Of a stretch of DNA of 64,000 nucleotides, positions 8,798 to 17,751 are shown in pieces. Each line of letters starts with the position of its first letter. Position 1 is the first letter of the stretch. Position numbers and translations under genes: made by a program. The stretch is from positions 806,001 through 870,000 of the forward strand of contig NZ_LGTQ01000005.1 of assembly GCF_001306455.1 (NCBI RefSeq), in the 5' to 3' direction. This stretch comes from Jiulongibacter sediminis. Its GTDB lineage: Bacteria; Bacteroidota; Bacteroidia; Cytophagales; Spirosomataceae. The notes beneath the pieces are model-generated. The model ran no database searches, had not been told where the DNA came from, and saw only the letters and a program-made list of their open reading frames with translations.

Positions 8798-11152
8798 ATG
8801 AAGACACCACTATTATTATTCTTGATTTTTCTGGCCTCTATGGCCAATGCTCAGCAGAGCATCAGGGGAATCATTTCGGATGCTGTTACTCAGGAGCCAT
8901 TAAGTGGTGCTACAGTCATTTTGGATGGAAAGATGGACGGGAACGGTGGCCTTACGGATGAAAATGGCTTGTTTGAGCTCAAAGATATCCCGCCAGGAAG
9001 GCACTTCATTAGAATTACTTTTTTAGGTTATGAACCTACCGAAACGGAGAGTTTTCTGCACCAAAGCTCAAAAGAAACCTATCTGCAAATCGAACTCAGC
9101 CCCGGAAGTATTCAAGGCTCGGAAGTGGTGGTTACAGCGAATAAGAATGCGTTTGAGCCTTTAAATGAGCTTTCTGCAGTAAGCACACGCTCTTTTACCT
9201 CAGAAGAAACCGAACGGATTCCAGCAGGGATAAATGACCCAGGAAGGGTGGTTCTCTCCTACCCCGGCGTCACCATTGGAGCTGATGATAATGAAAATCA
9301 GATCGTTGTCCGCGGTAATTCTCCAGTCGGTATTCTTTGGCGTCTTGAGGGAATTGACATTCCAAACCCTAACCATTTTGCCGTAATTGGTTCATCCGGA
9401 GGGGGAATCACCGTTTTTTCTGCCCAGTTACTGGCCAAATCTGATTTCAATACCGGTGGCTTTGCGGCAGAATATGGAAACGCCTTGAGCGGAGCCTTTG
9501 ACATCCATTTCAGGCCCGGTAATTTTTATAAAAGAGAGCACCGGGTAAAAATTGGCCTTCTCGGCCTTGACTTCGCCACAGAAGGCCCAATTAAAAACGA
9601 AAGATCTTCATATTTAATCAATTACCGATATTCTACTCTCGGCTTACTCTCAGCCATGGGCTTTAATTTCGTTGGAGAAAGGGTAACCAATGAATTTCAG
9701 GATTTAAGCTTCAACCTCACTTTTAACTCAAAAAACCAGAAATCTGTCACTACATTTTTTGGCTTAGGTGGATTGAGTGAAGAAAACTATCAGCCTGTTG
9801 AAAACCCCGAAGAACGTGATCTGGGTATTGCAAATCATTCAGAAGATCGGGTCAGACCTGCAAATATGGCTGCAATTGGTTTAACCAATACATACCGAAT
9901 AAATCGCAGAGGTTATTTAAAGACGGTAGTAGCCCTAATGGGTAGTGATATCAAGGTAATGAATGATACCCTGAGTCTGAGTAATGAACGCTATAGATAT
10001 GAAACTCAACAATACATTGACAAAAGAGTGGCCACCTCTTTTACTTTAAATCAGAAACTCACCGAAAGCTTTCTTTTTAAAAGTGGCCTGATTTTGAACT
10101 ATATCAGTTTTGATTTCCTCAAAGAAAAAACGGCACGAAATAATATCTCGGACATTAATGAATTACAAACTGAGGTCGCTGTTAGCGGAGCGGGGCAAAC
10201 AAGTACTTTTCAGCATTATTCACAATTCAGCTTTCTCAAAAACAGATGGCGAATAAACGGCGGCTACCACTTATTAAGGCTGGGACTGAATGGCAAAGGA
10301 TCTTTGGAGCCCAGGGCTTCTATCCAGTTTACCCCGGTGGCAAATCAAAAGCTTAGTTTGAGCTATGGAATCCATAGCCAGATACCGCCAATGATGAACT
10401 ATTTTTATCAGGCAGAAGGAGGAGAACTTGTCAATAATGATCTGGATCTAATGAAGGCTCGCCATGTCGTTCTCGCTTATCATCTTTACACAAAAAACCG
10501 AATGCGTTTTTCGCTCGAGGCTTATCATCAGCGATTGAGAAACATACCGACATCACCAGATGAGGACTCGAATTACTGGATGTTAAACTCCGGAGGTAAT
10601 TACCCGGAATTTGCAGTAATAAGCGAGGGAAAAGGAGAAAATAAGGGAGTTGACCTCGCTTTAGAGAAAACCTTTAGTAATAGCTATTATTTTCTGTTAA
10701 ACGCGTCCGTTTTTGATGCCAAATATACCATGCCTGATGGCCGAACCTTTAATTCAAGGTTTAATTCAAGATATAGCAGCACACTCACTTTGGGAAAGGA
10801 ATTTTATTTCAAAAAAGGCCGTATTCTCCAGATTGGAGGCCGTTATTTGTATAAGGGAGGTTTCAGGTACACTCCACCAATCATTTCTGAAACCATAGAG
10901 AAAGGCTACTATGTCAACGATCTGGAGCGAACTTATTCAGGTCAAGTGCCCCCTTATCAGCGAATGGATGGCCGTATTTCTTACAGTTATAACGGTTCAA
11001 AGGTTTCGGGGAAAATAAACCTTGATATTCAAAATGTATTGAACAGGCAAAACCCAAGCAGCATTGGCTTTAATTTTAATACACAGCAAACCTATTTACT
11101 TTATCGAGGTGCCGGGTTTACCCCTGTATTGAGTTTTCAGTGGGATTTCTAA
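8798..11152 (+). CDS. TonB-dependent receptor with carboxypeptidase-regulatory-like N-terminus
   Basis: 784 residues from the ATG at 8798; a TTG three bases earlier is unlikely to be used. It has a signal peptide (LLLFLIFLASMANAQ), then a CarboxypepD_reg-like beta sandwich (about 22-105, with GIISDAVTQEPLSGATV and FLGYEPTE), then a plug domain (about 125-225, including RVVLSYPGV and QIVVRGNSP), then a 22-strand-type barrel ending in FTPVLSFQWDF with the C-terminal aromatic. It would import a TonB-energised ligand across the outer membrane. There is no SusD partner, so it is an orphan receptor rather than a classic glycan PUL. It is divergent from the beta-helix gene, with about 97 bases between. 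Ligand unknown. Confidence 0.92.
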   Translation: MKTPLLLFLIFLASMANAQQSIRGIISDAVTQEPLSGATVILDGKMDGNGGLTDENGLFELKDIPPGRHFIRITFLGYEPTETESFLHQSSKETYLQIELSPGSIQGSEVVVTANKNAFEPLNELSAVSTRSFTSEETERIPAGINDPGRVVLSYPGVTIGADDNENQIVVRGNSPVGILWRLEGIDIPNPNHFAVIGSSGGGITVFSAQLLAKSDFNTGGFAAEYGNALSGAFDIHFRPGNFYKREHRVKIGLLGLDFATEGPIKNERSSYLINYRYSTLGLLSAMGFNFVGERVTNEFQDLSFNLTFNSKNQKSVTTFFGLGGLSEENYQPVENPEERDLGIANHSEDRVRPANMAAIGLTNTYRINRRGYLKTVVALMGSDIKVMNDTLSLSNERYRYETQQYIDKRVATSFTLNQKLTESFLFKSGLILNYISFDFLKEKTARNNISDINELQTEVAVSGAGQTSTFQHYSQFSFLKNRWRINGGYHLLRLGLNGKGSLEPRASIQFTPVANQKLSLSYGIHSQIPPMMNYFYQAEGGELVNNDLDLMKARHVVLAYHLYTKNRMRFSLEAYHQRLRNIPTSPDEDSNYWMLNSGGNYPEFAVISEGKGENKGVDLALEKTFSNSYYFLLNASVFDAKYTMPDGRTFNSRFNSRYSSTLTLGKEFYFKKGRILQIGGRYLYKGGFRYTPPIISETIEKGYYVNDLERTYSGQVPPYQRMDGRISYSYNGSKVSGKINLDIQNVLNRQNPSSIGFNFNTQQTYLLYRGAGFTPVLSFQWDF

Positions 11153-11400
11153 TCTTTTAAATTCTTAGGAAACCTGAGTTTGCTGACGCCTTCCAATCGA
11201 CCAATTACAAAGTATATTCAACCATTTACACTGATATAAAGGCCAGGCAAACAATTTAATGGTTTCATGCTCTCTTATTCTTTTCTTTTGGCGAATGCTC
11301 TCCGTTCAAGGAGTACTTTGTTGGCAAAAGCCATAAAATAAAACAATTTTCATTTCTGACCTTTTGTCTTAAAATGGAGCCTGAAAACTATCTGATTGTC

Positions 11401-12666
11401 ATGAAAAAGAGCTTTAAACTACTTGCATCTGCTATTGTATTAAGTGTAATTGCCTGTAATAAATCGAACGACCCGAACCCACAAGCTAATGCTTTGAATA
11501 TAGAATATCAGAGTGATGCAATTGTATTGGAGGAAGGATCTAACCCTGTAATTGCTATTGACACGGCCTCGCAGGTTTACACTTTTCAGGGAGATGCATT
11601 TAGCAAAGAACCTGAAGCCGGAGAAACTATTCTGGTTCCGGGTGAATACATGAGAAAGGTCGTCTCTGTGAGTAAATCCGGTGGAAACTATGAAATAAAA
11701 ACAGCGGATGCTGCACTAACGGATGTCATAAAAGATGGTGAACTCAACTGGGAAATAACTCCTGAGTGGGATCAAGCCAGTGCCATCGTCATCGACGGAC
11801 AATATGAAGTACCAATTGCTAATCTGAGAAGAAGAGGACCTATTGAGGTCCAATACAGCTCTGGCGGAATAGATCACCTCATTCAAATAGAACCACAGCT
11901 AGAAGGCGATAAAATCAATGCATGCAAATTCACCTTTAAAATGGCCAAGAAAGTGGGGGGATCAGCCACAGCTGCATTCACCGCTGAAGGCACCGTAAAA
12001 CTACCAACCCAACAGACTCAAATAGGAATCTCAAGCGGTGAGTTGAAAACTTTCAAATCTGAGAATAAAGGCATCACTGCTGACCTTAAACTATCTTTGA
12101 GTGCAGCTGGTACCAAATCTGGTTCCCATAGCCTGAAACTTCCCGGTGTAGCTTTAAAAATTCCGATTCGGTTTATTCCTACTCCTTCAGGCCCTGTACC
12201 CCTACCAATCCCTGTTTCTATTGATATCGGTATTCAGTTTGTTACGCAGTTAACCATGCCTGATGTTAATTCTTCAGCTACAGCCAGTAGTAACATTGCT
12301 TTATCGGCAGACGCCGGATTTGAGTATAAGGGCTCTTCGGTGAGTACATCCGGTAGTATTGGTAATGACAAATTTACGGATGGCACTTTTGATTCGGGGG
12401 CTTTTATTGGTTCACCGGTAGATATTCAATTTGGTGTTGCGTTTCCGAGAGTCGGCCTAAACATTGCCGGTCAAGAGGTCGCCTACATTCACACCGGTTT
12501 TACCACAGGAAGCAGCTTACAGTGGGGGCCGGTTTGTAAAAAAGGATATGTAAAAATGGTAGTGGAAGGTGGATATGAACTAAAAGTTCTCGGTCAGACT
12601 CTGGCAGCTCAAAAAGAGACTTTCGCTGAAAGAAACAAAGAAGTTAAACAGGATGGCTGTCCTTAA
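11401..12666 (+). CDS. Lipoprotein of unknown function
   Basis: About 421 residues. The start is placed at the ATG at 11401 because MKKSFKLLASAIVLSVIAC forms a proper lipoprotein signal with the lipobox cysteine at 19; an ATG 27 bases earlier adds only a polar tail. The mature part is rich in beta-type sequence, with threonine/serine/glycine stretches around 190-330 and a proline-rich patch (RFIPTPSGPVPLPIPV). It ends in DGCP. No known family is recognised. It follows the TonB receptor after 248 bases with no clear terminator, so it may be read from its own promoter. Likely anchored to the outer membrane. Confidence 0.7.
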   Translation: MKKSFKLLASAIVLSVIACNKSNDPNPQANALNIEYQSDAIVLEEGSNPVIAIDTASQVYTFQGDAFSKEPEAGETILVPGEYMRKVVSVSKSGGNYEIKTADAALTDVIKDGELNWEITPEWDQASAIVIDGQYEVPIANLRRRGPIEVQYSSGGIDHLIQIEPQLEGDKINACKFTFKMAKKVGGSATAAFTAEGTVKLPTQQTQIGISSGELKTFKSENKGITADLKLSLSAAGTKSGSHSLKLPGVALKIPIRFIPTPSGPVPLPIPVSIDIGIQFVTQLTMPDVNSSATASSNIALSADAGFEYKGSSVSTSGSIGNDKFTDGTFDSGAFIGSPVDIQFGVAFPRVGLNIAGQEVAYIHTGFTTGSSLQWGPVCKKGYVKMVVEGGYELKVLGQTLAAQKETFAERNKEVKQDGCP

Positions 12667-12701
12667 TATTCATTTGCAATGAGTAATTGAAAAACTGATT
12701 G

Positions 12702-12726
12702 AATTGAATTCAATTTAACCGGTTAA
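12702..12726. repeat. Two abutting perfect palindromes
   Basis: AATTGAATTCAATT (14 bp, 12702-12715) runs directly into TTAACCGGTTAA (12 bp, 12715-12726), sharing one base. They lie 36 bases past the lipoprotein gene and about 190 bases before the acidic-protein gene. No U tract follows, so an operator or other protein-binding site is more likely than a terminator. Confidence 0.5.
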
Positions 12727-12919
12727 CTCTCTGAATAATAGTTTTGGCCGGTACATTTTCAATAGGAACCGATTTTGAATAAAGAATAAAAACTTGGTTA
12801 TTGAGTTGATTTCCTTGTGTGAATATTCCCAAAAAAATGTCGAAAGCTTTTGTTTTTTACATGGCTTTTGGTCTTAATTCGCACAGATATTTAACAAGGT
12901 GTTTTAAGAAAATTTCAAA

Positions 12920-13309
12920 ATGACTCCAAACTCAAGCAAACCTCGGGTAATTAAAGATTTTGACAAGCTGGAAAACCATATTCAGGAACAGATAAAACTG
13001 TCTTATCCCTACGGTTTCTCTGACCACCTGATCAGATTTACCAATAAAGATGGCCTTTACGTTTCTGCGTTACCGTTTGAAACAGATGAAAAATATTATC
13101 TGGTTAGAATGACTGTTGAGAGAGCCGAAGAGATCATTGAAGATGATGATGATTTTGATGATGATGGTAATCTTAGAGATGATGTAAAAGAAGAATACTC
13201 TGACAAATACAGCGATCTCGACTATATCAACACCGACAGCGACGAGGAAGAAGAAGACTCTTATTCAAAAGATAAGCCTGTAGAAGAGGAAGATGATGAC
13301 GAGGATTAA
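12920..13309 (+). CDS. Small acidic cytoplasmic protein, unknown function
   Basis: 129 residues, ATG start, no signal peptide. Residues 1-75 look like a small folded domain (DFDKLENHIQEQIKLSYPYG, then VSALPFETDEKYYLVRMTVE). The remainder is extremely acidic and low in complexity (runs of Asp and Glu from about 76 to the end), likely disordered. Proteins of this layout recur in Bacteroidota as conserved hypotheticals. It is followed after 114 bases by a thioredoxin-like gene. I cannot assign a function. Confidence 0.7.
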   Translation: MTPNSSKPRVIKDFDKLENHIQEQIKLSYPYGFSDHLIRFTNKDGLYVSALPFETDEKYYLVRMTVERAEEIIEDDDDFDDDGNLRDDVKEEYSDKYSDLDYINTDSDEEEEDSYSKDKPVEEEDDDED

Positions 13310-13371
13310 TTCTGGCTTGGTAATTGTTTCTCTTAACATAAGAATAACACTGACGCAGCGTTCTTAGCAAA

Positions 13372-13386
13372 CCAACAGACTGTTGG
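13372..13386. repeat. 15-bp perfect palindrome upstream of the thioredoxin-like gene
   Basis: CCAACAG-A-CTGTTGG, 37 bases before the ATG at 13424 and just upstream of a TATCTTTTG stretch that resembles a -7 box. It could be an operator. It is also near the end of the acidic-protein gene but lacks a following T tract. Confidence 0.4.
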
Positions 13387-13423
13387 GAGCGTTGTATCTT
13401 TTGAATTGAACAAACCAACAATA

Positions 13424-13864
13424 ATGAAGAAAACACTTGTACTTTCCTTACTGCTTTCGTTTTTCGCTTTCGGAAGCTTCGCCCAGCAGGGAATTTCTTT
13501 TGAACATGATGCCAATTGGGCCTCTGTGGTAGCCAAGGCTAAAAAAGAAAACAAACTTATTTTTATGGACGCCTATACCTCTTGGTGCGGCCCTTGTAAA
13601 ATGTTACAGGCCAAAGTTTTCCCTGATAAGGAACTTGGTAAATATTTCAATCAGACATTTGTCAGTGCCAAATTTGATATGGAAAAAGGTGAAGGTCCTA
13701 CGCTCGCTCAGAAGTTCGGTGTCAGAGCCTATCCAACACTTTATTTCATTGACCCTAACACGCAGAAAGTGGTTCATCAGGTTTTGGGATATCGTTCGGT
13801 AGACCAGCTCCTGGCAATTGGCAAAGTAGCTCAGACCAAAAAAGATGAGTCTTCATCGAGATAA
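13424..13864 (+). CDS. Periplasmic thioredoxin-fold protein
   Basis: 146 residues from the ATG at 13424, which begins the signal peptide (MKKTLVLSLLLSFFAFGSFA, cleaved before QQG). The mature domain has a thioredoxin core with WCGPC (C55 and C58), a cis-proline loop (RAYPTLYF) and a following GYRS. Such small exported thioredoxins reduce or isomerise disulfides in periplasmic proteins. The leading NWASVVAKAKKENKLIFMDA is typical of the Thioredoxin_7/DUF255-like subgroup of Bacteroidota. A strong hairpin terminator follows, so it is separated from the ligase operon downstream. Confidence 0.88.
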   Translation: MKKTLVLSLLLSFFAFGSFAQQGISFEHDANWASVVAKAKKENKLIFMDAYTSWCGPCKMLQAKVFPDKELGKYFNQTFVSAKFDMEKGEGPTLAQKFGVRAYPTLYFIDPNTQKVVHQVLGYRSVDQLLAIGKVAQTKKDESSSR

Positions 13865-13888
13865 AAGGTGTTGAGTAATAAAGTATTG

Positions 13889-13919
13889 AAAAAAAGCAGT
13901 CCATAGTGACTGCTTTTTT
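13889..13919 (+). terminator. Rho-independent terminator after the thioredoxin-like gene
   Basis: Perfect 11-bp stem AAAAAGCAGTC / GACTGCTTTTT with a 6-base CATAGT loop and a T run, 26 bases past the stop codon. Confidence 0.88.
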
Positions 13920-14012
13920 GTTGTTAAACCCGACCTCCAAACCTTTCTTTCCTCAACAAATACCTGCTTTTTTTGAAAAAAATCCCTTACTTCCGTAACC
14001 AACCCTTATCTC

Positions 14013-14723
14013 GTGCAAAAAGAACAAAGACCCTTTTACTCACATAGCCTCGGAAGAACCCTTCAATTGCATATTCATGGACATTGGGGCTATCCTATAC
14101 TCGTGTTTCCACCAGCCGGCACTGATGGCCGTCAAATAGAAAATTTAGGTCTGACTCATTCAGTCTCTGATAAAATAGAACATGGTGAGATTAAAATCTA
14201 CGCCATTGATAGCATTGATTTGGATAGTTTCTTTTCAACTGAGCTTTCTTCAAACAGTAAAATCTTTAATTATCAGCTGTACGCCCGTTTTTTAAAAGAA
14301 GAACTTGTACCGCTTCTTCAACGGGAGTGTAATGTTCACCGTGTTGGACTTGCCGGAATAGACTTTGGAGCGTATCATGCTCTGAATTTTGCTTTCAAAT
14401 ATCCCGATCTTACAAATTTTGTTATCTCGATGAGCGGGATGTTCGATATTCGACGCTTTCTTGATGACTACTTTGATGACAATGTCTATTTCAATAGTCC
14501 CTACGATTTTATTCCCGGTGCTGAGAGCTGGATTTTTAATCATCTGAAAATTGTACTAGGCACCTCAGATAGTGATAAAAACAGGGATGAAAGTCTTAAA
14601 ATGTCAAAGCTTTTGGGTCAAAAACAAATTGATCACTGGTATGATGAAAAAAAGCAAATAGAGGCAGATTCAACTTTATGGAATACGGCTTTTCCTGAGT
14701 ATCTTGAAGCGTTTTTATACTAG
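14013..14723 (+). CDS. Esterase-family alpha/beta-hydrolase homologue lacking the nucleophile serine
   Basis: 236 residues with a GTG start, no signal peptide. It follows the fold of the putative-esterase family: FPPAGTDGR oxyanion-side loop near 33-40, then VGLAGIDFGAYHALNFAFKYPDL. In the family the centre of this elbow is G-x-S-x-G; here position 117 is Asp (codon GAC at 14361-14363), giving GIDFG. The C-terminal segment, where relatives have a catalytic histidine in an HDW-type motif, reads ADSTLWNTAFPEYL without histidine. Both key residues thus seem absent, so it may be a non-catalytic or binding subunit. It is the first gene of a six-gene ligase operon, 41 bases before the ATP-grasp gene. 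Confidence 0.8.
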   Translation: MQKEQRPFYSHSLGRTLQLHIHGHWGYPILVFPPAGTDGRQIENLGLTHSVSDKIEHGEIKIYAIDSIDLDSFFSTELSSNSKIFNYQLYARFLKEELVPLLQRECNVHRVGLAGIDFGAYHALNFAFKYPDLTNFVISMSGMFDIRRFLDDYFDDNVYFNSPYDFIPGAESWIFNHLKIVLGTSDSDKNRDESLKMSKLLGQKQIDHWYDEKKQIEADSTLWNTAFPEYLEAFLY

Positions 14724-14764
14724 CTATTGCCTGAAAAATGGCTTTAAACCCTCTGAAATAAGAC

Positions 14765-15787
14765 ATGAAAAAAATCGGGATTCTTTTTGGGATGGAGAAT
14801 ACCTTCCCGTATGCTTTGATTGAACATATAAACGAACTTACCGGTAAAAAGGGGATCATTGCCGAGCCTGTACTAATAGGCAAGGTAAACCATTCAGATC
14901 CTACTGAATATGATGTTATTATTGACAGAATTTCGCATGAAGTACCTTTCTACAGAGCTTATCTAAAAAATGCGGCCTTGCATGGTACATCAGTTATTAA
15001 TAATCCGTTCTGGTGGAGTGCAGATGAGAAATTTTTCAATAATTGTTTGGCCGCCAAACTAGGGATCCCTGTCCCTAAAACAGTTTTATTGCCCTCCAAA
15101 GAACGGCCTGACGACACATCAGAGACCACATTCAGAAACCTGAAATTTCCGATGGAGTGGGAAGAAATGTTTAGTCATATTGGTTTCCCGGCCTACATGA
15201 AACCACATGCGGGTGGTGGCTGGAGAAGTATTTACAGAGTGACTGGCATTGATGACCTTTGGGCAAAACATGAAAGCACCGGACAGCTGGTGATGATGCT
15301 TCAGGAAGAAATCGAGTTTACTGATTATTTCAGATGCTATTGCATAGATCAAAAGCATGTTCACATCATGCCCTACGAGCCAAGAAATCCAAGACATTTG
15401 AGATATGCTACCCAGCCAGCCAGCAGTGGACCATCATTAAAAAAACTACTAAAAAAAATAGAAGAATATACCCTCGCTATTAACAAGGCTTTAGGCTATG
15501 ATTTTAATGCGGTGGAGTTTGCCGTAAAAGATGGAGTTCCGTACGCGATTGACCTATGTAACCCCTCTCCGGATGCTGACTCGTATTCAGTAGGATCAGA
15601 GAATTTCACCTGGGTGGTGGATCAAGTGGCAAAAATGGCTATTGAACGTGCAAAAAACGTTAAACCAGGTGTGAACAATTGTACCTGGGGTACTTTCCTT
15701 CAAAATTCCATCACCCCTTCAGATATTGCAAAAGTTGCTGGTAAAAAAGTCACTCCAAGAACCAAAACAGCGGCCTCAAAAAAGTAA
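14765..15787 (+). CDS. ATP-grasp carboxylate-amine ligase
   Basis: 340 residues, cytoplasmic. The ATP-grasp fold is seen in the phosphate-binding loop YMKPHAGGGWRSI (about 142-155), the adenine-binding strand LVMMLQEEI, and the C-terminal metal-binding strand IDLCNPSPDAD (about 259-269), with VEFAV just before it. An N-terminal ILFGMENTFP segment starts the pre-ATP-grasp domain, and the C-terminal tail is basic (TPRTKTAASKK). Such enzymes activate a carboxylate as acyl phosphate and join it to an amine or thiol. The next gene, a GCS2-type ligase, starts one base after its stop. Substrates unknown; the presence of three ligase-type proteins in one operon suggests a short peptide or pseudo-peptide product. 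Confidence 0.88.
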   Translation: MKKIGILFGMENTFPYALIEHINELTGKKGIIAEPVLIGKVNHSDPTEYDVIIDRISHEVPFYRAYLKNAALHGTSVINNPFWWSADEKFFNNCLAAKLGIPVPKTVLLPSKERPDDTSETTFRNLKFPMEWEEMFSHIGFPAYMKPHAGGGWRSIYRVTGIDDLWAKHESTGQLVMMLQEEIEFTDYFRCYCIDQKHVHIMPYEPRNPRHLRYATQPASSGPSLKKLLKKIEEYTLAINKALGYDFNAVEFAVKDGVPYAIDLCNPSPDADSYSVGSENFTWVVDQVAKMAIERAKNVKPGVNNCTWGTFLQNSITPSDIAKVAGKKVTPRTKTAASKK

Positions 15788-15788
15788 T

Positions 15789-16886
15789 ATGAGCACCTTC
15801 ACCCTCGGAATTGAAGAGGAATTTCAAATTATTGACCCTGTTACGCGGCAGTTAAAATCTCACATGTCGCAGTTGGTAGATGAAGGCAAAGTCATCCTTC
15901 AGGAACGTATCAAACAAGAGATGCATCAGGCTGTAGTGGAAACCGGAACAGGCATTTGCCGGAATATCCACGAAGCTCAGGAAGAAGTTCATTTTTTGAG
16001 GAATAAACTAATCGGTCTTGCTGCCGAAAAAGGTCTTGCAGTTGCTGCTGCAGGTACTCATCCTTTCTCAGACTGGGTGGATCAGCTCATCACACCTCAT
16101 GAACATTATGATAATCTGATCAATGAAATGCGGGATGTAGCCCGTGGTAATCTCATTTTCGGCCTGCATGTGCATGTGGGTATAAATGACCGGAAGGATG
16201 CAATGAAAATCATGAATGAAGTAAGGTACTTTTTACCCCATATTCATGCTTTGAGCACAAACTCCCCTTTCTGGTGTGGCCGAAACACGGGTTTTAAATC
16301 ATATCGGTCTAAAGTATTTGATAAATTTCCACGAACGGGAATTCCGGATCGCTTTTCGTCAATTGAAGAATATGACGAATATGTGGCCATTTTGATGAAA
16401 ACTAACTGTATAGACAATCCAAAAAAAATCTGGTGGGATGTTAGAGTACATCCACACTACCCAACTATTGAATACCGCATTTGTGACATTCCAATGCGGG
16501 CTGAAGAGACTCTTTGCATAGCAGCTATTTGCCAGGCTCTTACGGCCAAACTATATAAACTGAGAAACGAAAAACCTCAATATAGTTCATACAGAAGGCT
16601 TTTGGTCGCTGAAAATAAGTGGCGGGCAGCCCGGGATGGAACTCAGGCCAGGCTGATAGACTTTATTAATGAGACTGAAAAGCCCTATGAAAAGTTGGTT
16701 ACCGAACTACTAGATTTTATTGAGGATGTGGTAGATGAACTTGATTGTAGAAAAGAGGTCAACTATATTCATTGTATACTGAAAAATGGCACCGGGGCAG
16801 ACCGACAGCTTCGAGTTTTTGAAGAAAAGAACGATCTCAATACCGTGGTAGACTATATGATTGAAGAAACAAAATTCGGTCTTTGA
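15789..16886 (+). CDS. Carboxylate-amine ligase, GCS2/YbdK family
   Basis: 365 residues from the ATG at 15789, one base after the preceding stop; an upstream in-frame start inside the previous gene is unlikely because family homology begins at MSTFTLGIEEEF. Visible motifs: GIEEEFQIID (metal and substrate glutamates), FGLHVHVG, STNSPFWCGRNTGFKSYR and the WWDVRVHPHYPTIEYRICD strand, all typical of the gamma-glutamate-cysteine-ligase type 2 family. The family makes gamma-glutamyl-type amide bonds with ATP; YbdK itself has weak activity and most members have unknown substrates. Its position between an ATP-grasp ligase and a glutamine amidotransferase points to a dedicated pathway rather than glutathione synthesis. 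Confidence 0.92.
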   Translation: MSTFTLGIEEEFQIIDPVTRQLKSHMSQLVDEGKVILQERIKQEMHQAVVETGTGICRNIHEAQEEVHFLRNKLIGLAAEKGLAVAAAGTHPFSDWVDQLITPHEHYDNLINEMRDVARGNLIFGLHVHVGINDRKDAMKIMNEVRYFLPHIHALSTNSPFWCGRNTGFKSYRSKVFDKFPRTGIPDRFSSIEEYDEYVAILMKTNCIDNPKKIWWDVRVHPHYPTIEYRICDIPMRAEETLCIAAICQALTAKLYKLRNEKPQYSSYRRLLVAENKWRAARDGTQARLIDFINETEKPYEKLVTELLDFIEDVVDELDCRKEVNYIHCILKNGTGADRQLRVFEEKNDLNTVVDYMIEETKFGL

Positions 16887-16926
16887 GGCTTTTTTTGTCA
16901 ACTTTGTAGTACATCAATAAAACAGA

Positions 16927-17751
16927 ATGAATCATCCATTTAGAATAGCCATTCTCGACTTTTATAATGATTACCCTAATGAAGGTATGCGATGTATTAA
17001 AACCCTCATTGAAAGATTCTTCCACACAGAAAATATTCAGGGATCTTATAAACTCTATGATGTCAGAGGAAAAGGGGAATTACCGACTTTGAGCGAATTT
17101 GATGCCTTTATTGGCACAGGTGGGCCCGGAAGCCCGATTTTTGAAGGGGAACAGTGGGAAGCCGATTACGGTGATTTTCTCGATGAAGTATTGGAGTGGA
17201 ATAAAACGCAAGAACCCAAAAAACAAGGCTTGCTGATTTGCCATTCATATCAAATGATGGTGCAGCATTATCATTTGGCATTAGTTTGTTCCAGAAAGTC
17301 AACATCTTTTGGGGTTATGCCCGTTCATAAAACTGAAGAAGGGCTGAACGAGCCTCTATTTGAACATTTAGAAGACCCCTTCTGGGCGGTTGATTCTCGT
17401 GATTATCAGGTAATTCAGCCTCATGAAGAGGTCCTCAATGCTTTAGGTGCAAAAATTATCGCTCTTGAGAAAATAAGACCTCATGTTCCGCTGGAGCGGG
17501 CTATTATGGGTATTCGACTGTCAGATGAGATTGTAGGTTTACAGTTTCACCCTGAGGCTGATCCTGAAGGTATGAGACGCTATTTTATGAATGAAGACAA
17601 ACGAATGGCTGTTATTACCGAACATGGTGAAGAAAAATTACAGATCATGCTGGAACAGCTGGAGGATGAAGACAAAATCAGAAAAACAGAATCTGTGATT
17701 ATCCCGGACTTCTTGAAAATGGCTGCTCAACAAAATCTGGAAGCATGTTAA
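16927..17751 (+). CDS. Class I glutamine amidotransferase
   Basis: 274 residues. The GATase fold shows IGTGGPGSP (about 62-70), the nucleophile Cys105 in GLLICHSYQM, and His208/Glu210 in GLQFHPEAD, so the catalytic triad is complete. It resembles the stand-alone GMP-synthase-like amidotransferases rather than a fused synthase. It could supply ammonia to one of the ligases or hydrolyse a gamma-glutamyl amide intermediate. The C-terminal 60 residues are an acidic helical extension. The next gene begins inside its last codons (ATGTTAA, 7-base overlap), indicating coupled translation. Confidence 0.9.
   Translation: MNHPFRIAILDFYNDYPNEGMRCIKTLIERFFHTENIQGSYKLYDVRGKGELPTLSEFDAFIGTGGPGSPIFEGEQWEADYGDFLDEVLEWNKTQEPKKQGLLICHSYQMMVQHYHLALVCSRKSTSFGVMPVHKTEEGLNEPLFEHLEDPFWAVDSRDYQVIQPHEEVLNALGAKIIALEKIRPHVPLERAIMGIRLSDEIVGLQFHPEADPEGMRRYFMNEDKRMAVITEHGEEKLQIMLEQLEDEDKIRKTESVIIPDFLKMAAQQNLEAC

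Noticed and set aside
11401-12666. Lipoprotein ending in DGCP considered a fourth member of the C-terminal cysteine module group
   Set aside because: Only the last residues resemble the others; the S-I-x-L-x-P-x-F core is missing and it already has an N-terminal lipid anchor.
13972-13995. TTTG and TACTTCCG before the ligase operon as its promoter
   Set aside because: The spacer is only 12 bases and the -7 box deviates; the true operon promoter remains unidentified.
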